Origin: Myrica gale
Lineage: Eukaryota > Streptophyta > Magnoliopsida > Fagales > Myricaceae
Reading direction: 5' to 3'
Assembly: GCA_963930655.1 (NCBI GenBank)
Contig: OZ005620.1
Span: forward strand, 16,063,001 to 16,127,000
DNA: 64,000 bases
The notes beneath the pieces were generated by a model. The model worked only from the letters and a program-made list of their open reading frames with translations. It ran no database searches and was not told the DNA's origin. Within the stretch, counting starts at the first letter, position 1. Every line of letters begins with the position of its first letter. Both the position numbers and the translations under genes were made by a program. Positions 44,580 to 57,468 of the stretch are shown here, in pieces.

Positions 44580-46240
44580 CTCAAACAGCCGCCAGAAGTA
44601 TTGGTCACAGTGTAACGATTGCCATTACAGATATCTCTACAGGAATAGGATTTTTTGAACAGATTGTTGCTCTAGAGACTAGAAAAGCTGACATAAGTAT
44701 TGGCCAAAATAGCATCATAGGTTTTTCAGCAAAGCTCAGAGGAAATGATGTTTTTAACAGGGGACTTTCTAGAATCTCCACCATTAACTTCAGGTACAGA
44801 ATATTTGTTAACCGTTAGAGACGAAGATACTGTCTATACAGCGGTTTTTGAAGTGAGCGTGCCTGTAACATTACAACTCATGCTGCTTAATTTTTGTGAC
44901 AGATTTTCAACTGCAGCCAATGAAACCACAGATGTAAGTAGGCTGTACTCGCAATTTTTTCTAATCACAATAGATATGGATAAAGGGGTCAGGCATAGTT
45001 GGTTTTCTTATTCTTTATGGCAATATATTTTTTTCTTTTTTGGGGGCAAGAGCTCAATTCAAAAACACTGGTATGAAACTTGACTAGCATAAGTATGCAT
45101 AGGTGTAGATTCAGTCTACAGAGCTCCCCCTACCCTCATTTAAATCCTTAGGTTGCAGCTTCTCCCACTTTGATCAACTTCTCGCATTCCTGTCTCCCAG
45201 CCTCTTAGCCTAAATCATTCTTTGTCTATTGCATGGAGCAGTTTTGCATACTTTTGAAATTCTATCTTTTAAGAACCCTGCCAGCTTTTGTCATCTATTC
45301 AAGGATGGTTTAAGATAGGATGTCTTCAATTCACCTTTGTCTTTATTTATGTAATTCAACAAGTAGTCTGAGCTTGGTTCTGTGTTGGTGGATCTACTGA
45401 GACTTAGATAGAATTAGATCTAGCAGATGGCTTTGCATAGGTTCTAAGGATGGTTTATACTGCCATTAGAGTACTATTATTTGGTTTAGGATGTTATCAT
45501 GCTCACCACTTGGGCCTACTTATTGAATCACATATTTATGAATGGTTCTTTTTCCTTCTAACTTTGTTTCGAGGTCATCAAACAAATGGCATGCGACGTA
45601 CATGTTTAGTTGTATATTGCAGGTATCAAGCAGTTATCAAACACATGATATGACTATGGCTACTAAGTGGCCTTTTCTTATGAATTGTTAATGACCCCTG
45701 AAAACCAATAATGAATTACCCGGATGTTGTAGTTATTGAGTAGTTACAGAATATGGATAAAGAAACTCTGCTTGTGTTTTATGATTTGTACATTGTTGTC
45801 GTTTCCTACTAATTATTGGACATTACAAGATTAATCTTAACATAAATGTTGTTTATTACTGTTATGGATTATTCAAGTAAGCGCTCTGGTAATGTATTTC
45901 TTGATTCACGTGAGTGCTCCTTGGAAGCATGATACCTTACCTGACACAGCTACTCAACGAAGCCGACTGGGAACAAAGTCCTCCGAGCAGCCAATTAAGT
46001 CCATAATCACCAACCTACACGTAAGAGGAAATAGCATGAAGTAATTAATTAGACATAAGGACTATCGTCATCATCAATTAATTTTCTCATAATCATCTTA
46101 GACGTCTGCAATGTAAAAGCAACGATAACTATTTACTTTTATCAAGAAACAAAAGGCAAGCTTTGGGTTCTGTATTCCAAGGCCATAAATCAAACAGCAC
46201 CCATTAATTTTGTGAAATGGACTGAGAAAGATCTGCGTAC
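44580..46240. other. Intergenic stretch, no gene recognised
   Basis: Only short unsupported frames, the longest 44745-45083 (112 codons, no known motif). 46010-46040 repeats flank words also found at 2950 and 17545. The exons 3-7 expected for copy E are not present. Confidence 0.4.
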
Positions 46241-46244
46241 TCAC

Positions 46245-46758
46245 ATTAATTTTGTGAAATGATTCGCGGTTGAAATCAACAAAAGTACCCATCAGTGACT
46301 GGAGAACAAGAACCAGCAGAAGCACCATTGCAAGCGCGACCGCACACCAATCAAGTATCTCGTTTAGAATCTACGGCTCCGTTTGCAATATAAAATTTTA
46401 CACCATCTCACAATAAAATACTACAATATAATCTCTCTCCTATCAAATCATAATTTTTTAATACAAAAAATATAAAAAAATTATCTCACTTCACTTTTTC
46501 ACTAAACTCAATACCTAAAATTTTAACAACACAAAAATTTTAAAACGCAAACCCAACCTACATTTGATCACCTCAGAATCCTTAGCTCACTACAAGAGTC
46601 CATGCGCGCGCACAAAAAGGTACTGTACACATTCATATTATATATGCATATAGAAAGAGGGAGAGAGAGAGCACATCGCTATGGGAGTAGACATGTACGA
46701 AAGCACAGATCACGGCGAGAGACACCAGAACATTCACTGCCTGCCCGACTGTTGGCAT
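46245..46758 (-). pseudogene. Copy E: two membrane exons only
   Basis: Exon 1 at 46758-46675 (84 bases, MPTVGQAVNVLVSLAVICAF, donor GTGCTC) and exon 2 at 46370-46245 (126 bases, ILNEILDWCAVALAMVLLLV). Both are open and in phase with the pattern of copy C. No kinase or KEN exon follows downstream on the minus strand. A MITE (46375-46558) fills the region just upstream of exon 2, so the branch and pyrimidine tract are replaced. Confidence 0.6.
46375..46558. mobile_element. MITE, 184 bases, TSD TAC, at a splice acceptor
   Basis: Termini GGCTCCGTTTGC and GCAAACCCAACC are imperfect inverted repeats; TAC flanks both sides (46372-46374 and 46559-46561). On the minus strand the TAG acceptor of exon 2 of copy E lies partly in this duplication. 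Confidence 0.65.
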
Positions 46759-46759
46759 T

Positions 46760-48360
46760 TTCACAGCCCTTTTAAGGTCCGACGCGGACAACAGTACTAT
46801 CAGTGATCATATGTAAAGGGCAACACCATCAATGACCCGACTTTCCACCATGTACGGTTGCAACAAATGATATTGTAGCACCTAACGGGCTATGATGAGA
46901 GAGCTATAAAGAGCAAAGGAAAAAGTGCCTTAGCCGATGACACAATGATGTTGCGTAGTTGAGCTTCTCTCTTTTAAAGTTCCACATTAAAAGAGGTTTC
47001 AACGAAAAATTAAATCACAATTATGTCCAGTAATATGAAATAAACTTCGAACAACCTAAAAAGGCAACCTAGGAGTTGGAAGATATGGATATGACATTAT
47101 GGACTGATAACGATTCCTCTGTCCCACGAAATTATCATAGAGGTTTTCAAAAAGTGAACGACTGAAAAAGTAGAAACATTATTGGGATTTCGAATCTTGT
47201 TGCCCATCGATGAAGACAAGACGTCATCGTTTCGAATTAGATAGACAGTGTACACCTATTTAAACTTGTGCAAATATGGCAGCTTATGGCAGTGGGTAAA
47301 AAAAAAACTTATAGGTTTGAGTTGAGGAAAACAGAGACAGAGTAACAGTACAAATATTGTGTGCATTTGTTTTCTATGATCACGTTTAAGGAGGGCTGGT
47401 CAGGTCACTACTCTCCTTTTATTTTGAAAGAAAAGAAAAGAAAAAGTGTGCATTTGTTTCCTCTTATTTTTCTTCCCCTCTGGTCTTTAAGAATGACACC
47501 AAGATGTGCACGTGACTCAATAGCTCTTGATGACAAGTACTCCTGTTGTCTGGGCTCTTCCACAGACACAGGCCCGGCTTACCGTGACAAGTGTCGTCGA
47601 CTCCAATTCAACGTGGCTTCATACACATGATCTTTCATAACGAACCAGCTTGCTATTTAATTTCCATATATATCGTAGCTACCATCTTCGAGTAAAATCG
47701 TCTGCGTGAACAAGGTGGCACGGGGTGATGAGCAAGCTCCTAGGCCTGCTCATGAATACGGCACCGTCTCTCCGCCCCCCTCCACCATCTGCTGTCGACT
47801 CCAGCAACAATCAAACCGAGAGAGATCAAAACGAGACTGCAAAGAAGAAGACGACGTGGTAGTTTCCTTATTCTTTCATTCTCTTCCCACGTACGTAGGT
47901 TGGAATTCTACGTTACTTTAATCGGCTTAAGTTGATAATAATTAATTAACATCTGGCATATATATAGGTGTGAGGCTTTGAGTGCCAAGCATATATATAT
48001 TTAATATTTAGTGTTAGCGAATTGGTTTAGGAGTCTGGAAACAGGTATATCTAATAGTGGACAGTAGGGATAAGTAGGAGGTCGTATTGGATGGGTTGAC
48101 AGACTTGACGGTGTTTTGGGAATAATTATAGTTCAATATGAATATTTTGCTGTTTTAAAATTTTCAATAATCACGACAAATCACGATTAGGACAAAAACG
48201 AAGGCCATATGTGATGGTCACCCTTGCTTACAAAAAATACATATACTTAGTACAGCATCGTGTAAATACAGAGTGTATCCATTAAGAGCTATTATAGCAG
48301 TTATATTTCTAATATATATATATATATATAAGTACTACAGGACACCGTGTTTACGGTGAT
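46760..48360. other. Intergenic stretch, no gene recognised
   Basis: Includes short frames at 47361-47630 and 47706-47921 without known motifs, a GCACGTGAC box near 47509, and a (TA)n run at 48309-48331. Nothing here is supported as a gene. Confidence 0.4.
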
Positions 48361-48988
48361 TTAGGGGGCGTTTGTTTGTGGAAATTTCGGGGAATATTTC
48401 CGAAATTTTGGAAATCTTGTTGAGTTAGAAGTTTTTTGGGGTTTGTGAAAAGATGTTATAATTTTAAAGTTTATTACTTTTATTTTGAAACTGTTAAGGT
48501 TGTAAGAAAAAGTAATTATTGAGTTGTCGGTTTATTTTTTATTGTTAATTTTTGTATTCGTTTTGTAACTGCTGACATGCATTTTTGTCATTGTCAGTTT
48601 TTTTTCTTTTGTAACCGCCACATGTCGTTCTATTTTGCCAAGGACCCATTCCGATTGCTTTCAGCCGTGCCATTCCGCATTTCTGCTCAATATTTGTCCT
48701 TTTTTTTTCCCGGCAACAATTTCCTCTTCTTCTTTTTTTCGAGGCAACAATTTCCTCTACAAGCAAGAATTGTTTTTTTTCATGCCCCATCCTTGGAAGT
48801 GAGTTTTGTTTTTGAATTTTGTTGCCAACAATTAATGAGAAATCTAAAAATTTAAATCGTACCACAAATTCTTAGGGAAACAAATAGCAATTATATAAAT
48901 TCTTACTAATAATCTTAAAAAACAGATTCTTACATACACCATTTTCGGGAACAACGTCATCCACCATAATTTGCGGGATAATACATTA

Positions 48989-50660
48989 TCAATATGGTGG
49001 TAAATTGCCTTGCGCATGCATCCACATCATGTTGGCAAGCTCATCCCTTTTTGCACGCATGGTTGTTGCACCGTCATCTCGAAACTCTGGAGCAAGGTGA
49101 ATATCTGACTGCCCTTGGTCATCGGTTCCTTCGGTCTCACCCCCAATATTTGGGTTACCCCATTGTCGGAAAATTGCATCATCCTCAGCTCCCTCTAACT
49201 TTATGAAGTTATGTATAACACAACTCGCTACAACTATCTTCGCTTGGTTGCGCATTGTAAAATTCGTCATCTTTTTCAGGATTGCAAATCTTGATTTCAG
49301 CGCCGAAAATGATCTTTCAATTATATTCCTCAACGAGCTATGATTATGATTGAATAATTCATGCGGTCCCCGAGCGCCGCCGCCAGTGTTGAAGTTTTGA
49401 AAATGATACCTCTCTCCCTTGTATGGTGAGAGGTACCCTTCCATACACGGGTACCCAGAGTCGACGACATAATATTTCCCTGCAAATATTATGTTTTTAG
49501 GATTGCTTACGTATGTGCAATGGTAAGTCTTTCATGAAAAAACAAGGAAGCAAACTGGTATACTGCATTACCTGGTGGAGGGTGAGGAAATCCGGGTGCA
49601 CACCGCATTGCATCGAATAATATACGTGTATCATGTGCGGAACCTTCCCAACCACTATATACAAAAGTGTACAGCATGTCGAAGTCACAAATACAGAGTA
49701 CATTTTGGGATAGTTGGCCGTGTCGATCGTAATACGCCGTCTTAATGTTACGATACACCCCAGCAGTCACGACATGTGTCCCGTCCATCGCACCGATATA
49801 GTCCTATCCAAAAAAATAAAGGGCAAAAACATTTGTAAATACATTGAATAGTATAATTTAGTCTAAACGAGTGAAGCTTAGGAGGACCTAACAACACGTA
49901 CCTTAAACCAAGGGTCGTACTTTGGGTTTCCTTCAATGTGTGGATGGATGCCCTCAGTGTGTCGTGGGCGTATAATTCCAGGGGCCAATCTGCATAAAGC
50001 AGCTAGGATCCCATGGAAGCAAGAGTTAATTGTCTCCCCAGAATGCTGAAATCGATCCATAACTTGTCGGTGAGTTTCTCCGTGCCCCATGATCTTCATA
50101 GATATGCACAATGCCTCCTCCACCCCCACACGTTCGGTGGGTTCATATCCGCCCTCTGATACGAGCATGTGAGCTAGTAATCGGAAAACCCTAGGCACCA
50201 TCCGATAATTGTTTTGAAAATTTGTTGTACTGGGATGATTAATAACCCCCTCAACGTAATCCGCCCCAGGTAATCCCACTGGGAACATGGGCAAGCGCTG
50301 CTGGCGTCTTCTCCGTCTGCGATATGCAATACATACGGCACATGCAACCATGATAACTTTCCTTATATTCTCGTCCAAGTTAGGATTGTGGCCACAAAAA
50401 CTACAGGAATGTGGTATCCGTGATGCGAATGCATCCTGCTCAAACTGTGAAACACTAGGGCCAGCATGTCCTCCCCACTGGTGTATGTCAACGGGGGGGG
50501 TTTCTCCTCCCCATTGGTGTGCTGCTCCTTCCTGGTACGGGGAGTAATTTTGTGGGTAAGTACCGGGGTTCGCTCCACTGGTGTCAACATATCCCGACCA
50601 GAATTGTGACCCACTACTGCTATCGTAATGGCCCATGCCACCTGGCATTAATGGGTCCAT
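48989..50660 (-). CDS. Harbinger (HARBI1-like) transposase
   Basis: Exons 50660-49902, 49803-49572, 49479-48989, GT..AG borders, phases agree, 493 aa, no internal stop. DDE_Tnp_4-type catalytic residues are visible: Asp in IGAMDGTHV (exon 2), Asp in YYVVDSGYP (start of exon 3), Glu in RNIIERSFSALKSRF. The N-terminal half carries ALCISMKIMGHGETHRQVMDRF and PKYDPWFK, normal for plant PIF-type transposases, preceded by a Gly/Trp-rich leader. Met 50660 (MDPLMPGGMG) is chosen because the upstream Met at 50693 sits against a TATATGCAG acceptor-like site; the alternative adds 11 residues. It would cut and paste this element and could mobilise related MITEs. Confidence 0.85.
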
Positions 50661-51284
50661 ACTTGATAAATTGAAAACGTACAGAGCCTGCATATAGTCC
50701 CGTCAAATTTGTGCTCCAGTATTCAATTTCTTAAAATTGACAGAAGAAAACGAAACTGCCATTGACAAATTAAAATACGGCCGGATTATAAAATTTATGA
50801 TGTGAAGAGTAACACAAAATAACTACTCAAATAATGATTTATAACTATTTAGATTTTCTAAATAATTATGAAATAAGTAATAATGAACAAAAAGCCAGTA
50901 TACAGTTTACAAATTCCTCTTCGTGTGTATCAATAATTTAAAAGTCTCAAAAATAAATAGTATTGAAAATTCCTCACCGATTAAATACGGGTAACTTGAT
51001 CACGATGGTTGGTTGTGGGCGTTCATCCTAATAGTGTGTCGTGCGTCGTTTCTGCTCGTTATTAAAACAAAATTGTAAATTCAAGCAAACAAATTTATCA
51101 TGTCTTCTAAACAGACTTCCATAAAATAGTACGAATTAAACATAACATACCATAACACGCGCAGTTTGTTCATAACAACAAAGAAAACGTGCATAACAAG
51201 CTAACAGTAATTTCAGCAAACATAACACTCCTAACGAACACAAACAACTGCATATGAACTATAAAGCGAGACAGAGCAATGACT

Positions 51285-52232
51285 TCATTTATGGGACCAT
51301 GCCCACCAATTCCTTCTTTCAGGAGGCATGGATAGGAAGCCGGTCTGGTGTTCCAGGTTGCCAGATAGTTGGTCAAAGACAATTCCGTACTGCTCATGCG
51401 TCAGTGGAGGATCAATCTTCTCAAGCGCTTCAATGCATGACTGGAAAGTAGGATTGAAATGGCTGCTGGCACCTTGGCATTGCGTCATCCCATCAATCAA
51501 GTTATTTGCTTTGTCAATGAAGAGATCCTCACTACTGCGATGCACCTTATCCTTCCCCTTTCTACCACTAGTACTTCCTCGCTTCCTAGAGCCCGACTGG
51601 GTGTTCATAGGGGTAGGGCCACCACCACTGGCAAAATGCTCCTCAGTGACACGACTGACGGGCCCGTGCCTATAACGGTTCTGTGTCTCAACTCGAGCTG
51701 CTTCCTCTACTGTCTCGCCCCCTTGGCAAGAGGAGTAGGCATTGAGTCCAGCCGCCGTGCTCTCCGCGAACAGTAGCTCCAGTTCAGGGAAGTTTGGAAG
51801 TCCCTGTTTCTTAAACTTCTTGGCACGATCACATGTCTGAATTTTTAAGACGTACCCAACAATGTGATTAGTGAAAGGTAATAAGCAACTATGAGTTTAA
51901 CAAAACAAAAAGGAGCAAAGGAGATGGGTACGTACACGTGCGAAATTGTCCCACCAAGCATCATCTGCCTCAACAGTGTCTTTCTCATGATTCCAACCAA
52001 CACCAGTCTGCTTCTTTAAAGTACAGAAGGCCCTGTAGTCCGCCTTCAAGGAATGCACTTTGTTTACAACTTGCGGGACTGAAATGTCTGGGATTGCCAG
52101 ATTTTCTGTAATTCTCTCCCATACTTTTCCAGAATTGGGCTTCCCGTCTATAAAGTTCCCGTCACGCCATTCGTCTAACAGTAAATAAACGAGGTCTTGA
52201 ACCTCGTTAGGATTGCGCCATAGTCGGTCACG
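51285..52232 (-). CDS. Harbinger ORF1: Myb/SANT-like DNA-binding protein
   Basis: Exons 52232-51936 (99 codons) and 51836-51285 (to TGA), phase 0 at both borders. Exon 1 reads NPNEVQDLVYLLLDEWRDGN then SGKVWERITENLAIPDISV and KVHSLKADYRAFCTLKKQTG to WWDNFAR, the Myb/SANT-like domain (W..I...V....K...L). Exon 2 has NFPELELLFAES and a Ser/Arg/Lys stretch typical of these partners, ending AWSHK. A start codon is not in these exons: a likely first exon is 55470-55441 (MAPHTRQRNQ, donor GTGAGT), with a possible middle exon near 52570. The protein normally helps bring the transposase to the nucleus and the element ends. Confidence 0.75.
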
Positions 52233-52239
52233 CTATACG

Positions 52240-54740
52240 TCAACACCGAATAAGTCGCAACAAATATCCATTCATTATCAAACAAATGTAGCTAAAGAAT
52301 ATCAAATGTCTACAACATATGAGCATGTGAGTTGTTGTTACACAATAACTATCAACCTATAAACCATTTTCATCATTTGAAGTAGAATAAATAAAATGAC
52401 TTAGCAATTCGGTTGAGAATTAAGAGAAAACCAACAACCATGACATGAGAAAAACAAATTCAGCATATGGTAATCAATACACAGTAGGAGTGAAGAAGCA
52501 AACCGGCGGCATTCGAATGGAGGAAGCGTAGATGGGATGGTCCACCCTTCTCTTTCCCGATCGTAGGAAGCGTCCCTAGAAAATGATAACAATATATCAG
52601 ACTATAACACTTGCAATAAAAAGTTTAGAGGTTAATTTTGGAAATCACTTCCCACCACCCATAAAATCCTATCTTCGTACTACTAAAACAGAGAAATAAT
52701 GAGCTATTATGAAGTGTAGCTATTATGATGTTTATAATACAAAAACAAAAACAAATAAGAGTTGAAGATAAAGATCAATGTTGCAAACAGTTACATCATT
52801 TGACAAGTAGAGATTAAGGAAGCAGACAACTTGGAAAAAAGACAGCAACTAATAATGCCTGTTCAGGCTTCACATGCAGCTTGAATACAAAGGAGGACCA
52901 AAGAATACAAAGCGAACTTATCCAGAGCTAAAAATTTGCATAGACCAGCTGAGGTGAACACACATCTGACAGTGTTAAACACCTAGGAAATCCTCCTAAA
53001 GAATGGGCAAGAAACTACAGTGACAAATACTTTCTTCCCCTTCTTCTTTAAAGCAGTTCATTGTTCATACAGGCATCGTCCTATGATCATGTCCAATATC
53101 AGACTATAAAAAACCAATCCGTAAAGTGTTCTCATGACAATTAAACTCGGAAGAACCCTTGCTTTTACCATGCTGACCAGACAACTTTTCCAAATGGCAC
53201 CACCCAAAACCAAAACTTATCAAGCAGATTTGATCTTTGGTGCCACTGCAGAAGAGGAAGTGGGCCCAACATCTAACAATCCAAAATGAATGTAAGGCAT
53301 TCTGAATAACCAGTCCATCAGCAGCAAATTGGAGGCATTCTGAATAACCTCACCTATCAAACCAGATTCAATAACAATCCAAGCAGGTGAGTAAAAGGTA
53401 TTCATTACCGATGAAAGCACTTTGTTGCAATAGCGGCAAAATGACAAATCTTTGTCAGAAGCCAACCATCGTAGTTCCTGAAAAGGCAAGTAAGTTTCTC
53501 AGCAAGTCAGTTTATGAGATGTGATAATGATAATAAATTACAATCTACTGCCTAGGCATTTCCAAAACCATCGACATTGGCTCTTTTTTGAGTAAGGGGC
53601 TAGTAACATTTCCAAAACCATTTACTGTGGTATAGACCTTTTGAGATGTGACAATGATAATGAAATGGCTTCTAGCATCCAGCTTCACTACTTGTATCTC
53701 TCTCCTTTTTAGCACTTTCATTCAACGGGAGACCAGATCTCCTCTTAATACATCCCAACCATACCCTTGCTGGATGTGTTCTTGTGATCAATCAATGGAC
53801 ATGAGAATGGGACAAGTGAAAAGAGCCAACCTAGTAAAATAAAGCAAAGGCTCTTCCAATATCAAATTACTTGATTAAATAGTTCAAGGGAGGGACCACC
53901 AACTAAAGCATGAAACACTGTTGAGTCAATAACCATCGGGAAGTGAAACACCAAGTGAGATCAAGATTGGCACCTCATATAGGTTGGATGGAAATGGTAG
54001 AAGCTCAGCATCTCTCTTCAAAGTCCTACAACTACTGCTTCTCATCACCTTGGGTTATGGCTCACTAACCTTGAGTGCTCTGTGTTCCTAGTCAAACTAC
54101 TAGTTGGGGGTCTAGGGCATATTGTTGCAATCATACATTGGTTGCACTCCAGGAGTTTGGCCTCGGTTAGAACAAAGATTAGCTGAAGGACCCTCTACGA
54201 GGCAGGATAAAGCCAACAGCAACAACATAGAGGCTCTGTACCAACAGGAACCAACAAAATGATTATAAGCAGATCCCGGGATTATGCTCAAACAACAACA
54301 GCGGTACTCTCTCACTTAAGCCTGAAACTAAAGATGCACATTCTACTAACCAGAACAAGGCCTTGGCCCCAAAAACTATCGAATACCTTTCCTTCCATGC
54401 TGAGGCCAATTGCATAATCAAGCAGCCAGACTATCCTAAAACGTAGCCACTCACCTGGGAAGAGATCCTAGACTTTTTCACTTCTACACTATCTGAAGGC
54501 AAGCTTGATTGCCGCACCAACCAAAGAAGAAAGCAAAGCTCCTATGAAATGCTTTATCTATGAATTATTGTCCCTAAACTATCAGTTGAATTAATTTAGT
54601 CGCTAATATTTTGAAAGGTTTCAGAACCCTGACTTGCCTAATAATCAGTTTACTGGTATTAACACCTTCCGACTCTTTTATAATTATTTGGGAGCCTCTT
54701 CAATTCACATTAGACAGATAATAAATGCTTGTTGTGCTTA
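52240..54740. other. Long intron-like region of the Harbinger element
   Basis: No conserved frame. ORFs at 52401-52592 (minus), 53220-53489 (minus) and 53648-53842 (plus) lack motifs. It would be the first intron of ORF1 if the start exon at 55470 is right. Confidence 0.4.
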
Positions 54741-54748
54741 AACTGCAG

Positions 54749-55127
54749 TTATATGCGAAGAATCATAATGATGGTGAACTCATGGTGGAAGTAATGAAAC
54801 TTCTGAAGAGGAAAGGGTTACCACTGCAATCTGGTGCAGCAGATATTGTTTTCAGGTGTGTTGGTCATAACTCGTGACTGCTTCATGTTTTCTCGTTGCT
54901 CTTTGGAAAACTCCAAAATGCTTGTTCCCAAGATTTTTTTTTTCAATATTTCTTTGTAGCTCTTCTTAAAATGATTTTGATTTGTATTTGGGTTGACTAT
55001 TGCAGCATTTGTTACAATACAGATAATTGGCAGTTGATGACCAAGTACTCCAAAAAATTTATCAAGGCTGGGGTGAAATTACGACAAACAGCATTTGATT
55101 TATGGATGGAATTTGCTACAAAGATAG
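54749..55127 (+). pseudogene. Two captured host exons inside the Harbinger element
   Basis: Exons 54749-54855 (after AACTGCAG, before GTGTG) and 55006-55127 (after TTGCAG, before GTCTG) join in phase: LYAKNHNDGELMVEVMKLLK..VF then SICYNTDNWQLMTKYSKKFI to AFDLWMEFATKI. The helical text resembles PPR/TPR-type plant proteins but I cannot name the gene. It is on the strand opposite to the transposon genes. No start or stop exons were found, so it is a fragment. Confidence 0.45.
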
Positions 55128-55440
55128 GTCTGTGCAAATTCTTTCTTCAGCTATTTCATCTAAAACATTTGTCTATGGTTCTATCTGCGCTTACTGTGGT
55201 TTTGGATGGTGGTAGTGTCTGTGGTTGGTGGGAGGGGATTTTACATGGTACTTGAAATTCCTTATGTTGTACACAGGATCGCATAGCAAATTAACAAACA
55301 AGCAAACAAGAAAACTAAAAGGAAACACATGCCTCAACATAAACCACCTACCAGATACAGTTATCCCAACCATCAAATGATCCTAATTTAGTTCATAAAC
55401 GTAAAATCAATTATGAAGTGCAAAAGGAGGAATAACTCAC

Positions 55441-55470
55441 CTGATTCCGCTGTCGTGTGTGGGGCGCCAT
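55441..55470 (-). other. Possible first coding exon of Harbinger ORF1
   Basis: ATG at 55470, MAPHTRQRNQ, donor GTGAGT. GC-richer surroundings at 55440-55620 are consistent with a promoter-proximal exon. Splicing to 52232 over 3.2 kb is inferred. Confidence 0.35.
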
Positions 55471-56297
55471 GGCTGTCGATGCTGAAAATGCGCTCCACCG
55501 CTTCGGATACAAGGCACGGGAGGTTCGATTGTAGGTTGGGGTTTTTACTCCGTGCTTAGGACGCTCATTTATAAAACGTAGGGGCTGTTCACCCGTGACT
55601 GAGCTGTCCCTCAGTTGTCTCCTCCTACCAGCGGAATACAGCATGTCGAATTAACAAATGGCAATGCCGCAGACCTTTGAGGTAGGGGCCGAGCTTCTCA
55701 GTACTGGAAAGTGGTGAAAAAGCCTAGTGGTTCTCCGTACCCACGAGACGAAACAGGAGACGGGAAAGACGACAGGAAGAGGGGATCGACAAGCAGAGAT
55801 GTATCAATTATTTCGGATTATGGTGTTCGAATCGTACCGCTCGAAGGGAAATGGTACCTCTGTGTAACAACGGGTATGGAGGACTCGGGGTTGGGTTGAA
55901 AATGAGTCGTTGGGTTCAATAAAGGGGAACTGGTGAGTGGCAGGTGGTTTGCAGAGGGCTGCCGACATGCAATTCCGATTGGGCTGTGAACTTTCAATTT
56001 TGTCCCTGGTCAGAGCAGTCAGTCGGTGCAATTGGTGGGTATTTTTGTAAATAAAGAGGAGACATAACTGAATTTCCGCACAGAGCTGGGACCACTTCTT
56101 TCTTTATTTCCAAATCTACCCTCCGAGTGTTTTACGAGTCCTTACGTTGATGGGGTTAGAGTTGGTAATGTACACAGTTCTGTCAGGGTCAAATACGTCT
56201 TAAAATGAGTAGGCTTCAAATTTTTTGAGATTCAAATGGTGTTTGTTTGCCTCGACTTTTCGGGACCCCGAAAATTCGGCAAACAAACGCCCCCTTA

Positions 56298-57465
56298 GGA
56301 TGGTGATAAGCTGGAGTTCAAGACGGCACCAAACGACTTGAGATTTCCCAAAACGAATCAAACACGCCATTGCTACGTACGGTACCTCGAGTACCACATG
56401 CTACGACCTCTCCCTCTCTATATGTCGTTAGTGTAAGAATAATGCTCTAAAAAATTATTTATCTGAATAATAGTTATTTAGATGTCACATGTTTATATTT
56501 ATTTATTGGATAATATAATGTGACATAAGATATTACATAGATATTATTGAGTGATATTGTAGAAAAGTCATGTCAATAATTAATGAATGAAAGGCGTGAA
56601 GTATGACTTTTTCGGTTCTTTGTTCATTTAATGTTTTGTTCTAGATCGAGGTACATATTACTATACGATAGGTCTTCACTCGTTGTGTCTTTATTTAATA
56701 GGATGCTGGACTTCATCATTGAGGTAGTTACCTTAAGCAAACGAGTATGCGTAATGTAAGAGTACATACACTAAATGAGATCAAATATGAATACCTCATG
56801 TAAGTGATCACTGATGTTAATAAGGTATTCAACATAATTGGTTTATTGTATCCTTAGACCTGAGAAGTTTATATGGATCTATTTATTGTGTACTTGTGCT
56901 TTGACAGAGTCATTTGGTGATGATCTTTCTAGATCAAATATTTCAGATAACGTCAGGTATTGTACATAATAAGTGAGTATGTATAAATGTTCAATAAGGA
57001 ATCTATCAATCTCTTGATGGGGCAGTATATTCAATATATTTGTATAGGATTGGACTAGAAAGAATTCATTGGTCAATGGTATCTTGTAAAACAATTGATA
57101 GTTCAACGAGTTACAGATCGTGAATTGATAATTATATGAGTTGACTTAATCGGTGATATGATTCCGGTCTTATTAACTCATGTGGAATATAGTATGGTGG
57201 AAGGATAAATAAATGAGTAATGTTAGCAAAAGAGATTTCACAAATCAATCTCAGATACTCGGGGGTAAATTGTGATATATTAATGGACATGATCACAATT
57301 AATAGGAGCCTAAAATTCAGAATATAAGAATATAAGGGAGTTGATGGAAAAAGAGTTTTTCCATGTGATCCTAAGACCGAGATCCGAGGTCTCTAACGAT
57401 CTCACGCTATATCACAGCTAAGGTTCAGAAAAAAAAACTATAAGATGTTTTTTCTAGCCAGTTGG
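56298..57465. other. AT-rich intergenic stretch
   Basis: No supported coding frame or transposon ends. Confidence 0.4.
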
Positions 57466-57468
57466 CCA

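Larger units (their letters stand above)
48364..56294 (-). mobile_element. PIF/Harbinger DNA transposon, apparently intact, TSD TTA
   Basis: 7931 bases. Left end GGGGGCGTTTGTTTG; the reverse complement of the right end begins with the same 15 bases and continues imperfectly (TTTCGGGG) to about 29 bases. TTA flanks at 48361-48363 and 56295-56297. Inside are the two classical genes, a DDE transposase and a Myb/SANT-like protein, both minus strand, plus a long intron-like region with plus-strand exon-like sequence (54749-55127). The MITE at 17897 shares about 90 bases of its left end. Confidence 0.9.

Noticed and set aside
47361..47921. Two frames near 47.4-47.9 kb as a possible small gene
   Set aside because: No motif, no splice-supported partner exon and no related copy in the window.
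56879..57106. 75-codon minus frame before the first CACTA element
   Set aside because: AT-rich chance frame without motif or repeat partner.
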